A DNA stretch of 64,000 nucleotides, from the NCBI GenBank assembly GCA_013112585.1, contig JABFGH010000014.1:46235-110234 (forward strand), read 5' to 3'. Shown here in pieces: positions 18,298-26,189 of the stretch (position 1 is the stretch's first letter; every line of letters starts with the position of its first letter). The stretch comes from Ignavibacteriota bacterium. Lineage in GTDB: Bacteria > Bacteroidota > Ignavibacteria > Ignavibacteriales > Melioribacteraceae. The position numbers and the translations under genes are program-made. The notes beneath the pieces are model-generated. The model searched no databases. It was not told the DNA's origin and was given only the letters and a program-made list of their open reading frames with translations.

Positions 18298-18328
18298 AGC
18301 CGGGCTCGCATTGAGTCCGGCTTTTTTA
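18298..18328 (+). terminator. Intrinsic terminator after the T9SS cargo genes
   Basis: Stem AGCCGGGCTC (18298-18307) pairs with GAGTCCGGCT (18313-18322) with one G-T pair and a 5-nt loop. It is followed by TTTTTT on the plus strand. Confidence 0.9.
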
Positions 18329-18410
18329 TATCCCCTTTTTTTATAATCAATTAATTATTATTATTACTATCAAATCTTTTTCAAATAATAATTTATGGGA
18401 AAAATAAAAG

Positions 18411-18956
18411 TTGACAAATCAGGAAGAGATACAATTCTTGATAAGCTCTCACGGAATTAAATTAAACTGGCTTGCCGAGCAGTTGGATTTAAAGATCCAG
18501 ACTCTCTCATATTTAATTTATGAGAGTCCCAAATTAGATGAAGATATTTATTCGAAAGTCAAAGAAAGCATTGAAGCGTACCAGTATGAATTGAGCTTTT
18601 ATGATAACAAGCAAATAGATTCTTACGACCTGTTTACAGATGAGAAAATTCATATTGGGATGGGTGATAGGATTAGGATTTTTGCGAAACGTAAATACGG
18701 CACATTAAAAAGTCTTGCCGAAGCAATGGAAATATCGCCGCAGCAGCTTCAGCAGTACATAAGCGGAAATCGCGAGCCGGGCTCTAAAATACTTGCGCGA
18801 CTTTTAAGATTAGGCTGCGATATAAATTGGCTTCTCGGCGGCACCGAAAAAGCAGAATCATACCGGGTTTACAAACTGGAAAATGATCTTAAAAAACTGC
18901 AGGAAACTTTTGATAAACTTAATTTGTTAATTGAAGAAGTAAAAACATCAAACTAA
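18411..18956 (+). CDS. Double helix-turn-helix DNA-binding protein
   Basis: 181 aa, cytosolic. A first HTH-like unit lies at about residues 13-36 (IKLNWLAEQLDLKIQTLSYLI). A second, XRE/CI-like unit lies at about 95-140 (LKSLAEAMEISPQQLQQYISG, then GCDINWLLGG). The C-terminal 30 residues form a likely coiled coil (LENDLKKLQETFDKLNLL), probably for dimerisation. The only in-frame start is TTG at 18411, with a weak ribosome site. It heads a row with a 31-aa membrane peptide and a small lipoprotein, which might be its targets or partners (inference). Confidence 0.75.
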   Translation: MTNQEEIQFLISSHGIKLNWLAEQLDLKIQTLSYLIYESPKLDEDIYSKVKESIEAYQYELSFYDNKQIDSYDLFTDEKIHIGMGDRIRIFAKRKYGTLKSLAEAMEISPQQLQQYISGNREPGSKILARLLRLGCDINWLLGGTEKAESYRVYKLENDLKKLQETFDKLNLLIEEVKTSN

Positions 18957-18957
18957 A

Positions 18958-19053
18958 ATGAACAAGAAAAAAAAATTAAATGATAACTGGATAACAGCTT
19001 CAGCTATGTTGATAATCATTTTTTTAGTCATCGTAATTAATTTATTAATCTAA
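18958..19053 (+). CDS. Candidate 31-aa single-span membrane peptide
   Basis: ATG at 18958, TAA at 19051-19053, tucked between the HTH gene (1 bp away) and the Ada-like lipoprotein (2 bp away). The peptide starts MNKKKKLNDNW and ends in one hydrophobic helix (SAMLIIIFLVIVINLLI), so the basic end should stay inside. Tight spacing on both sides supports translation. No clear ribosome site of its own, so translational coupling would be needed. Confidence 0.45.
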   Translation: MNKKKKLNDNWITASAMLIIIFLVIVINLLI

Positions 19054-19055
19054 TT

Positions 19056-19304
19056 ATGCATAATTCAGCAATCAATCTTCTTAAACTCTATTCAAGAATA
19101 GCAGTCCTATTTATTTTAACCCTAGTAGTCTCAAGCTGCGGCAATGATGAACCAATGTTTGTCGGTTCAAAAAAATCGGATAAATATCATACTCCCGATT
19201 GTAAATGGGCGAAAAAAATAAAACCCAATTACCTAATAGAATTCAGTACCAGGTCGGACGCAATTACCACAGGTTACTTTCCTTGTAAAGTTTGTAAGCC
19301 GTAG
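19056..19304 (+). CDS. Lipoprotein with Ada-type zinc-binding domain
   Basis: 82 aa. A signal peptide ends in a lipobox (VVSSC, Cys28). Then comes a small domain like the N-terminal metal-binding domain of Ada: FVGSKKSDKYH, DCKWAKKI, and PCKVCKP at the C-terminus. Three cysteines and a histidine are available for zinc. Such stand-alone domains occur in nucleases and secreted proteins. A DNA-repair role is unlikely for a lipoprotein. ATG at 19056, 2 bp after the membrane peptide gene. Confidence 0.72.
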   Translation: MHNSAINLLKLYSRIAVLFILTLVVSSCGNDEPMFVGSKKSDKYHTPDCKWAKKIKPNYLIEFSTRSDAITTGYFPCKVCKP

Positions 19305-19315
19305 GGCTGCGGAGC

Positions 19316-19408
19316 TGCAAAGAACAAATCTCAAATCACAAATTCCAAATTTCAAAGAACAAATCTCAAATAACAAATTTCAGGTTTCAAATAATAATTA
19401 ACAAACAA
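19316..19408. repeat. CAAAT-rich degenerate repeat (left arm)
   Basis: Repeated short words of the form CAAATCTCAAAT, CAAATTCCAAATTTC and CAAATAACAAATTTC. The same words appear in reverse complement at 19500-19746, so the two arms can pair imperfectly around a spacer that includes 19410-19470. Confidence 0.6.
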
Positions 19409-19560
19409 AATTTAAGACTGAGTTTACGCTGTGCGCCAATGTTAAGCTGAACGGTCTATAAGATTTACTTTTGAGTTTTGTTTTTTTTTGTTTTTCAAAT
19501 TTCCCTTTTGAAATTTGCTTTTTTGTTTTTGTCATTTGTTTTTTTGAGATTTGGATTTTG

Positions 19561-19746
19561 TTATTTGGTTTTTGTTTTTTGGTTTTTGAGATTTGTTCTT
19601 TGTTATTTGCTTTTTGTGGTTTGTTATTTGGTTTTTGTTTTTTGGTTTTTGAGATTTGTTCTTTGTTATTTGCTTTTTGTGGTTTGTTATTTGGTTTTTG
19701 TTTTTTGGTTTTTGAGATTTGTTTTTTGTTATTTGCTTTTTGCTAG
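19561..19746. repeat. 63-bp tandem repeat, about three copies
   Basis: A 63-bp unit starting TTATTTGGTTTTTG repeats at 19561, 19624 and 19687; the third copy has a one-base change (GTTCTTTG to GTTTTTTG). Each unit is itself built from TTTGAGATTTG / GTTATTTG words. Two long open frames cross it, but they are translations of low-complexity DNA and are not called as genes. Confidence 0.85.
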
Positions 19747-19787
19747 TAGCAAAAATTCTTACGGTAATATTTTGAGGATAGATAAAT

Positions 19788-19818
19788 AAAAAGCCATACT
19801 AATTGGATAGTATGGCTT
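19788..19818 (-). terminator. Intrinsic terminator of tRNA-Ala
   Basis: Arms 19791-19801 (AAGCCATACTA) and 19808-19818 (TAGTATGGCTT) pair perfectly with a 6-nt loop. On the minus strand the hairpin is followed by a T-rich run. It starts 2 bp after the tRNA end. Confidence 0.88.
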
Positions 19819-19820
19819 TG

Positions 19821-19893
19821 TGGAGTTAAGGGGGCTCGAACCCCTGACCTTTTGACTGCCAGTCAAACGCTCTCCCAGCTGAGCTATAACCCC
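19821..19893 (-). tRNA. tRNA-Ala (anticodon GGC)
   Basis: 73 nt without encoded CCA. The acceptor stem GGGGTTA/TAACTCC contains the G3-U70 wobble pair that marks alanine tRNAs. The anticodon stem TTTGA/TCAAA holds loop CTGGCAG, anticodon GGC. The D-arm (AGCTCAGCTGGGAGAGC) and T-arm (AGGGGTTCGAGCCCCCT) are standard. A terminator follows immediately. Confidence 0.97.
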
Positions 19894-20022
19894 GAATAAC
19901 AGATGCAAATCTAAGCAACTAAATTATTTAATGCAATTGGTATTGCAATATGAATTGCATAATAATTTTATTACGAATATTTTAGTAACGTTTTTTACAA
20001 TAATATTTTTGAGAATTTTTGA

Positions 20023-20436
20023 ATGCGAAAGTTAATAGTTAATACATCAATGATATTTATATTTTCTATGGTAATATTTTTTAGCTGTAAAGACAGCGGA
20101 ACAAATTTTAATATAGATGATGTTGAAATTCCTTCAAAGAATGTAAGCTATTCGGAACATATACAGCCGATATTTAATTACAAATGTACAAACTCCGGCT
20201 GCCACGACGGCAGTACAAGAGCAGGTAATTTAGATTTAACAAACTATGCTGCAACGGTGTCAAGATCAGATATAGTTTTTCCCGGAAGCGCTGAATTAAG
20301 TAAACTTATTTGGGCAGTTGAAGGTACCGGCGGTACTGAGATTATGCCTCCATTTACCGCAGGCGTAACACCTATAACTGATAATCAGCTTATGGGAATG
20401 AAGACATGGATTAATGAAGGTGCAGAAGCAAATTAA
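20023..20436 (+). CDS. Cytochrome c-like lipoprotein with CX4CH site
   Basis: 137 aa. Lipobox at FFSC (about Cys22). The body follows the pattern of small c-type cytochrome domains: SYSEHIQPIFNYKC, a heme-like site CTNSGCH, DGSTRAGNLDLTNY, MPPF with a possible Met ligand, and a C-terminal WINEGA helix. The heme motif has four residues between the cysteines, not two. Such CX4CH variants occur in this domain family, but heme attachment is not certain. Overlaps the start of the next gene by 23 bp. Confidence 0.78.
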   Translation: MRKLIVNTSMIFIFSMVIFFSCKDSGTNFNIDDVEIPSKNVSYSEHIQPIFNYKCTNSGCHDGSTRAGNLDLTNYAATVSRSDIVFPGSAELSKLIWAVEGTGGTEIMPPFTAGVTPITDNQLMGMKTWINEGAEAN

Positions 20437-20884
20437 GTCGAATTGCGGGATTTATATTCTTGAAATATTTGTCCCGGAAATCCTTTCTCTTGGAATTCAA
20501 AAGTTTAAAAAATTAGAAATAGATTCCGGGTATTATTACTATGTCGGTTCAGCTCAAAAAAATTTAAAGCATCGTATTAAAAGACATCTTCGGAAGGATA
20601 AAATCATTCACTGGCATATCGATCATCTTACTGTACATAAACAAAATCAAATAAGTACAATTTTTATTTTTGAAAATGAAGCTAAACTTTTTGAATGCGG
20701 GCTTGTTAATGAAATTGAAAATCATTATAAACTAGTGCCTCCGCTAAAAGGATTTGGAAGTTCTGATTGCACTAATTGTAAATCTCATTTACTTTATTCA
20801 AAAAATAAAATTGATCACAGCCATTTATTTTCGCGGTACCAGTCTATTGTCCGTTTTATTCCATCCTCAAGTGAAACTTCCTGA
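20414..20884 (+). CDS. GIY-YIG-like protein, DUF123 family
   Basis: 156 aa of the DUF123/GIY-YIG-like family. CGIYILEIFV and YYYYVGSAQKNLKHRIKRHLR form the GIY-YIG-like core, with IHWHIDHLT and the C-terminal PPLKGFGSSDCTNCKSHL. Members are small presumed nucleases, some fused to other DNA enzymes. The chosen ATG is inside the upstream cytochrome-like gene (23-bp overlap). The 3' end overlaps the convergent SDR gene by 70 bp. Confidence 0.8.
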   Translation: MKVQKQIKSNCGIYILEIFVPEILSLGIQKFKKLEIDSGYYYYVGSAQKNLKHRIKRHLRKDKIIHWHIDHLTVHKQNQISTIFIFENEAKLFECGLVNEIENHYKLVPPLKGFGSSDCTNCKSHLLYSKNKIDHSHLFSRYQSIVRFIPSSSETS

Positions 20885-21804
20885 CGGTAACCCAAATCAC
20901 GCTTTGCTTTTTCTACATCGCACGTCCAAGCTTCTTGTACAAAATCTCTTGCTTTTTCAAGGTTAAATGTTGCGGCTTTTGAACTGAACATTGCAAAAAA
21001 TTGTGCTATTGCGGCAACAGAGTAAACGACAGTATGCGGCAGTCTTAATCGCACCGCATTGTGTCCCATTGCTTTTGCTATTGCATCGCCAACTTGGTTC
21101 CAATCATAGTATTCCTCGGAACTGATAAAGTATGTTTCCCCTATCGAGTTTTCACTCGTAGCCGCCAGGTATATTCCTCTAACAAGATCAGCCGAGTGAA
21201 TGAGACTTAATTTTTTATTATTGAATCCAATCAATGTCATCAGTCTCATCTTAAATGTTTTGAAGATCAGATAGATCTCAGTATCACGTTCTCCAAAAAC
21301 TGCGGGTGGACGCACAATTGTAATTGGAAGCCTATCCATAAACTCAGCAGCAAGTCTTTCCTGCGCAATTTTACTTTTACCGTAATTTGTTAAAGGATGC
21401 GGTTCAGTTTCTTCGTTACATGTTACTCCTTTTAATGATGGACCGCAGGCAGTTTGGCTGCTGACAATAACTATTCTCTTAATGTCAGTATTCACTTCTG
21501 CGCAAACCTCTAAAAGATTTTTTGTAGTTTCAACATTTCCTTCATAATACCCTTTTTCATCCTTCGCTTTTACAACCCCTGCAACATGGTAAAGATAGTC
21601 GGCGTTCTTTAAAACATTTTTAAGTGCTTCTTTATCGAACAACCCGCAATCAAATATTTCTACCGGTTTATTTTTAAGCCATTTTAAGTTTGATGATTTT
21701 CTTACAATACATTTTACACTATTACCCTTCTCAAGCAGTAAGTCAACAAGATGACTTCCTACAAATCCATTACCGCCGGTTACTACCGAAATTTGTTTTT
21801 CCAT
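20815..21804 (-). CDS. Extended SDR reductase, candidate ceramide reductase CerR
   Basis: 329-aa NAD(P)-dependent epimerase/3-beta-HSD-like reductase. Rossmann motif TGGNGFVGSHL (9-19), catalytic YGKSK with upstream SSQ serine, RPPAVFGERD after the active site. By itself the substrate is open. It is divergent from and only 113 bp away from serine palmitoyltransferase, with a GNAT gene after that. That is the gene set described for bacterial ceramide synthesis in Caulobacter, where an SDR reduces the 3-keto group of the ceramide precursor. The CerR role is inferred from that context. Confidence 0.75.
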   Translation of the reverse strand: MEKQISVVTGGNGFVGSHLVDLLLEKGNSVKCIVRKSSNLKWLKNKPVEIFDCGLFDKEALKNVLKNADYLYHVAGVVKAKDEKGYYEGNVETTKNLLEVCAEVNTDIKRIVIVSSQTACGPSLKGVTCNEETEPHPLTNYGKSKIAQERLAAEFMDRLPITIVRPPAVFGERDTEIYLIFKTFKMRLMTLIGFNNKKLSLIHSADLVRGIYLAATSENSIGETYFISSEEYYDWNQVGDAIAKAMGHNAVRLRLPHTVVYSVAAIAQFFAMFSSKAATFNLEKARDFVQEAWTCDVEKAKRDLGYRQEVSLEDGIKRTIDWYRENKWL

Positions 21805-21917
21805 TTATCCGCTTATTTTGGTTTACTTTTAATAGCTGATTAGCCAAATTTTTATTATTTTGAAAAGTTAAAATAGTAAAATCTAAAACTACATCTAAAT
21901 TATAACGGAGGCAAAAT

Positions 21918-23108
21918 TTGGATTTATTCAAAAAATGCTACGAATTTACACGAGCCGATGAGGTAAAGGCTGCCGGCTTTTATCCTTACTTCAGACCAAT
22001 TGAAGAAAACGAAGGACCTGTTGTTTCTATGAAGGGACGAAAGATAATTATGGCGGGTTCAAACAATTATTTAGGATTGACCGCACATCCCAAAGTAAAA
22101 GAAGCCGCTATTAAAGCATTGGAGAAATACGGCACCGGGTGTTCCGGCTCTAGATATTTAACCGGTACTTTGGATCTACATATTGAACTTGAAGAAAAAA
22201 TGGCAAAGTTTTTCAGAAAGGAATCCGTGCTTTTATTCAGTACCGGCTACCAAACTGCACAAGGAATAATTCCTACTCTTGTTCATAGAGGCGAGTATGT
22301 GATATCAGATAAAGATAATCATGCATGTATTGTTGCTGCCAATATGATGGCACGCGGATTAGCCGCAGAGCTTTTAAGATACAGACATAATGATATGAAC
22401 GATTTAGAAAGAATATTAAATAAAGCACCTAAAGATGCTTCCAAATTAATTGTTAGTGATGGTGTGTTTAGTACAGGCGGAGAAATTGTTGATTTACCGA
22501 AATTAGTTGAATTAGCAAAAGCAAATAATGCCAGAATATTAATTGACGATGCACATTCAGTGGGAGTAATTGGCGAAGGCGGAAGAGGTACTGCAAGTGA
22601 ATTTGGACTTGTTGATGAGGTTGATTTAACAATGGGAACATTCAGCAAAACTTTTGCCTCGCTTGGCGGATTTGTAGCAGGCGATGCTAAAGTTATTGAC
22701 TATATTAAACATCACTCGCCGGCTTTAATATTTAGTGCCTCACCTACACCTTCTTCAGTGGCGGCAGCAATGGCAGCTCTCGAAATTTTAGAAGAAGAAC
22801 CTGAAAGAGTTCAGCAGTTAATTGATAATGCAAATAGAGTTAGAACAGGATTAACTGAAGCAGGTTTTAATGTTATTGAAGGGAGAACCGGGATTGTACC
22901 CGTTATTGTAGGAGATGATTTATTAGCATTCCAAATGTGGCGCAGATTATTTGATGAGGGAGTTTTTGTTAATGTGTTCATTCAGCCCGGCGTTCCTCCC
23001 GGAAGACAAATGATGCGCACAAGCTATATGGCAACACATGAAAATGAACATCTCGATTTTATTGTTGATACTTTCAAAAAAGTTGGTGCCGAACTTGGCT
23101 TAATTTAA
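21918..23108 (+). CDS. spt: Serine palmitoyltransferase (PLP alpha-oxoamine synthase)
   Basis: 396-aa PLP enzyme that condenses serine with an acyl-CoA/ACP to 3-ketosphinganine. The N-terminus ([11 protein letters not shown], then [12 protein letters not shown]) is typical of bacterial SPT and sets it apart from KBL and BioF. PLP site: DNHACIV (ring-stacking His), DDAHSVG (Asp and His), and the Schiff-base lysine in [12 protein letters not shown]. The start is TTG at 21918 with a strong GGAGG 6 nt upstream. An intrinsic terminator lies between it and the GNAT gene. Confidence 0.85.
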   Translation: MDLFKKCYEFTRADEVKAAGFYPYFRPIEENEGPVVSMKGRKIIMAGSNNYLGLTAHPKVKEAAIKALEKYGTGCSGSRYLTGTLDLHIELEEKMAKFFRKESVLLFSTGYQTAQGIIPTLVHRGEYVISDKDNHACIVAANMMARGLAAELLRYRHNDMNDLERILNKAPKDASKLIVSDGVFSTGGEIVDLPKLVELAKANNARILIDDAHSVGVIGEGGRGTASEFGLVDEVDLTMGTFSKTFASLGGFVAGDAKVIDYIKHHSPALIFSASPTPSSVAAAMAALEILEEEPERVQQLIDNANRVRTGLTEAGFNVIEGRTGIVPVIVGDDLLAFQMWRRLFDEGVFVNVFIQPGVPPGRQMMRTSYMATHENEHLDFIVDTFKKVGAELGLI

Positions 23109-23116
23109 TCTTTAAT

Positions 23117-23148
23117 AAGGGCAGTGTTTTTAACATCACTGCCCTTTT
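23117..23148 (+). terminator. Intrinsic terminator after spt
   Basis: AGGGCAGTG (23118-23126) pairs with CACTGCCCT (23137-23145), followed by a short T-run. It sits between spt and the candidate ceramide synthase, so the latter may be expressed at lower level or from its own promoter. Confidence 0.85.
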
Positions 23149-23197
23149 CATTTAACCTCAGATCATTCAAACTAAATATTAATACCGGAGTACTTTT

Positions 23198-24319
23198 ATG
23201 AGTTCCATTGAAATTATAACCGTTGAAAATAAAAAAGACTTTAACGCATTTTTAAAATTTCCATGGAAAATATATAATAACGACCGCTATTGGGTTCCCC
23301 CGCTTCTGATGGAGAAGAAGGCTATTCTTAACAAGGAGAAAAATCCCTTTTTTAAGGAAGCTGATATGGAATTATTTTTAGCGAAAATGGATGGTGAGAT
23401 TGTAGGTAGAATTGCCGCCATTGAAAACAGGCTGCACAACAATATTCATAAAGAAAATATAGGCTTCTTCGGTTTTTTTGAATGCATCAATGATCAAGCG
23501 GTTGCCGACAAACTTTTTAATACCGCAAAAGATTGGATTAAAAATAAAGGTCTGGATGAAATGCGCGGACCCGCAAACCCATCCAGCAATGATGAGTGGG
23601 GACTTTTAGTAGATGGCTTTGATGATAGTCCGAGAATTATGATGACTTACAATCCCAAATACTATTTAGATTTGTTTGATAATTACGGATTAAAAAAAAT
23701 AAAGGATCTGCTGGCATACAAAATTGAAAATGAAAAATTAATGAAGTCTGAAAAACTGCTCCGTGTTTCTAAAATTGCTCAAAAAAGATCCGGGCTTGTT
23801 GTAAAGCAATTAGATATGAAAAACTTTAAGTCGGAACTTGAAAAAGTTAAAATTGCCTATAACCAAGCATGGGCGCCAAACTGGGGCTTTTTACCAATGA
23901 GTGATGAGGAAATAGATGCACTTGCTAAAGCACTAAAACCTATTGTTGAACCATCATTAGTTTTGTTTGGTGAGATTGACGGAAAGATTGTAGGCTTTGC
24001 TTTGGTTATGCTCGACTATAATCAAATATTTAAGGAAATGAACGGAAGATTGCTCCCATTCAATTTTATAAAATTATTTACTATGAAAAAGAAAATTAAA
24101 TGGGCGCGCATAATTACTCTTGGTATAATTCCCGAATATCAAAAACGAGGACTTGATGCTGTATTTTATGATGAGATTGTTCACAGAGCTGCCAAAATTG
24201 GAATTATGCTTGGCGAAGCAAGCTGGATTTTAGAAGATAACGAAATGATGAAGCGCGGTGCAGATGTTATGAATGGCGAAGTTTATAAAAGATATAGAAT
24301 TTACAACATGCCGGTTTAA
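23198..24319 (+). CDS. GNAT-fold acyltransferase, candidate bacterial ceramide synthase
   Basis: 373-aa protein of the long GNAT family that includes bacterial ceramide synthase. N-terminal half: FPWKIYNNDRYWVPPLL, KNPFFKEADMELFLA, and GRIAAIENRLHN, GFFGFFEC, RGPANPSSNDEWG. C-terminal half: VLFGEIDGKIVGFALVMLD and the acyl-CoA-binding stretch ITLGIIPEYQKRGLDAVFYDEI, seen in two parts around GIIPEYQKRG. It would N-acylate the long-chain base made by SPT. The assignment relies on the neighbouring spt and SDR genes. Confidence 0.72.
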   Translation: MSSIEIITVENKKDFNAFLKFPWKIYNNDRYWVPPLLMEKKAILNKEKNPFFKEADMELFLAKMDGEIVGRIAAIENRLHNNIHKENIGFFGFFECINDQAVADKLFNTAKDWIKNKGLDEMRGPANPSSNDEWGLLVDGFDDSPRIMMTYNPKYYLDLFDNYGLKKIKDLLAYKIENEKLMKSEKLLRVSKIAQKRSGLVVKQLDMKNFKSELEKVKIAYNQAWAPNWGFLPMSDEEIDALAKALKPIVEPSLVLFGEIDGKIVGFALVMLDYNQIFKEMNGRLLPFNFIKLFTMKKKIKWARIITLGIIPEYQKRGLDAVFYDEIVHRAAKIGIMLGEASWILEDNEMMKRGADVMNGEVYKRYRIYNMPV

Positions 24320-24351
24320 TTAATACTTTTTATCTGCACCTTAAATTAATT

Positions 24352-25242
24352 TTACTTTTCCGCCTCTTCGTACTTGGATATGTTTGAAGGATTTAACTTT
24401 TTAAGTTTTGTAAAAATACTTTTGTCAGAATAATCTTTAAGACACCTGATAATTTCTCCGGCTTTTGCATCAAAAAATACTTTCATTAAAACACTTCTTG
24501 GATCAATCTGATCCCTCATTTCAAATAAATTACGTATTAATTTAGCAATGTTATCCTGCGCTAATTTTTTGTATTTGGGATTATCAATTACATCAATACC
24601 ATTATAATGATAATCCATATAATCTTCTCTAAATTTGGAATACTTCCCATCCATAACATCTTCAATTAAACCGCGTTTATTGTATGATGTACTTTCTGAT
24701 TGCCAGCCGTCATTAAACCTGCTGTTTGCACCTTTAATTGCAACTTGAAAAGCTTGATTAAAACTTTCCGAACCCCCTAATGGATCCGGTCCGTAAGAAT
24801 CCATATCAAGACCAATAATTACATAGGCATAAAAATCAAATATTCCATTAAGAGAATTATAATCTAACGGGTCAAAATAGAGGGGCTGATTTTTTTCATA
24901 TTCAAACGACCATTGATTATCCAAAATAGAAATCATTAAAGAATTAAGTTTGGAATCATAAATAGGACGCTGACTGCTTACCACCAACTGCGCATTATAC
25001 CTTGTTTCACCCGAAGCAGATGTAAAGAAAATATTAAACGTACATTTAATTCTTTCTTCTTCCCATGTTTGTGCGGTAAATTTTGTTGAGTTTAAGTAAG
25101 TTTCAATAGTCTGCTTAAAGTTTTGTAATCTTTCCTTAGCTGCAGTTTCCAATTGCTCGTAATTTACTAAAACTGTTGCATCAAGTTCTTGTGCCTTAAT
25201 AAGCATCGGAAGGAGTAGAATTAAAAAGATTATTTTTTTCAT
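24352..25242 (-). CDS. DUF4835 family secreted protein
   Basis: I start it at ATG 25242, where a signal peptide begins (MKKIIFLILLLPMLIKAQ), although the frame opens at 25302. The product is 296 aa. Recognisable DUF4835 segments are LDATVLVNYEQL, NIFFTSASGETRYNAQLVV, FDFYAYVIIGLDMDSYGP and FKEDY-like DVMDGKYSKFREDYMDYHYNG. This family is confined to Bacteroidota and relatives and is exported. Function unknown. Convergent with the ceramide synthase candidate. Confidence 0.88.
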   Translation of the reverse strand: MKKIIFLILLLPMLIKAQELDATVLVNYEQLETAAKERLQNFKQTIETYLNSTKFTAQTWEEERIKCTFNIFFTSASGETRYNAQLVVSSQRPIYDSKLNSLMISILDNQWSFEYEKNQPLYFDPLDYNSLNGIFDFYAYVIIGLDMDSYGPDPLGGSESFNQAFQVAIKGANSRFNDGWQSESTSYNKRGLIEDVMDGKYSKFREDYMDYHYNGIDVIDNPKYKKLAQDNIAKLIRNLFEMRDQIDPRSVLMKVFFDAKAGEIIRCLKDYSDKSIFTKLKKLNPSNISKYEEAEK

Positions 25243-25322
25243 TTTATATTCCATATAATTTTTCAATACCTTAAAAATAGAAATTTGTATTTTATTAAAC
25301 AATTATTTAATATTTAAAGCAT

Positions 25323-26189
25323 ATGCGGCTATTTACAATAATAACTATTCTTATATCACTTACATCTATAAAAGTTCCTGCACAGTACATGCCCGGAGCT
25401 AAGCAAATTTCACTTGCTAATTCCGATGTAGCCAACAGCAACGATGTTTTTTCTCTGTTTTATAATCCCGCAGGCAATGCCCAGCTTAATTGGAATGAAG
25501 TAGGTATTTACTATTCCCCTGCTCCTTTTGGTGTAAAAGAATTAGCAAACGGATACGGAGCATTTCTTCATCCTACTAATTTTGGTTCATTTTCACTTGG
25601 ATTTATGACCTACGGTTTTGAATTATACCGCGAAAATAAAATTTTATTTTCTTATGCAAACAGCTACTTGAACAAGTTTTTCTTTGGTGCATCAATAGCA
25701 TATCATTCCCTATCAATAAATAATTATGGCAATGATAATTCAATCACTTTTATTTTAGGGGGATTGATTTACTTAAAAGAAGATTTACGGCTTGGTTTTT
25801 CAATTGATAATCCAACACGCGCAACTTTTGGCGATGAAGAAAATCAAATACCAATGCTGATAAATACAGGAATAAGCTATGACGCTTTAAGTGAGTTAAC
25901 TCTAAATCTCGCAGTTCAAAAAGATATTGATTTGCCTGCCTCGGTTAGATTTGGAATTGATTATTTATTAATTGAATATCTTAATCTCCGTTTCGGAGTA
26001 GATAACGAACCCTCGCGGTACTCTGCCGGTATTGGTATTAACTATAATATTTTCAGTCTCGACTATGCATTTTTCACACATCAGGATTTAGGACTAACAC
26101 ATCAATTCGGATTGATAGTCAGTTTTGGAAGCAATGCACCCCGGTCATCTCGAATAAAATCGTTTTTAAATTCGGAAAGTAAAAATTGA
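25323..26189 (+). CDS. Outer-membrane beta-barrel protein (PorV/PorQ-like)
   Basis: 288 aa. Signal peptide 1-20 (VPAQ), then a FadL/PorV-like barrel beginning GAKQISLANSDVANSNDVFSLFYNPAG. That opening is the hatch motif shared by PorV, PorQ and their paralogues in T9SS organisms. Alternating beta strands run to the C-terminus. It overlaps the next gene by 4 bp (TTGA), so the two are co-translated. Whether it belongs to the secretion machine or is a separate porin cannot be decided from sequence. Confidence 0.75.
   Translation: MRLFTIITILISLTSIKVPAQYMPGAKQISLANSDVANSNDVFSLFYNPAGNAQLNWNEVGIYYSPAPFGVKELANGYGAFLHPTNFGSFSLGFMTYGFELYRENKILFSYANSYLNKFFFGASIAYHSLSINNYGNDNSITFILGGLIYLKEDLRLGFSIDNPTRATFGDEENQIPMLINTGISYDALSELTLNLAVQKDIDLPASVRFGIDYLLIEYLNLRFGVDNEPSRYSAGIGINYNIFSLDYAFFTHQDLGLTHQFGLIVSFGSNAPRSSRIKSFLNSESKN

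Noticed and set aside
18395..18460. ATG at 18395 as start of the HTH gene
   Set aside because: It is in another frame and stops after 21 codons. The HTH frame only has TTG 18411.
19561..19746. CRISPR-like regular repeats
   Set aside because: Units are contiguous with no unique spacers and low complexity, and no cas genes are nearby.
19471..19789. Two long overlapping open frames rich in Phe, Leu and Cys
   Set aside because: They translate the 63-bp T/G-rich tandem repeat, have repeated near-identical peptides and lack a ribosome site. Treated as repeat DNA.
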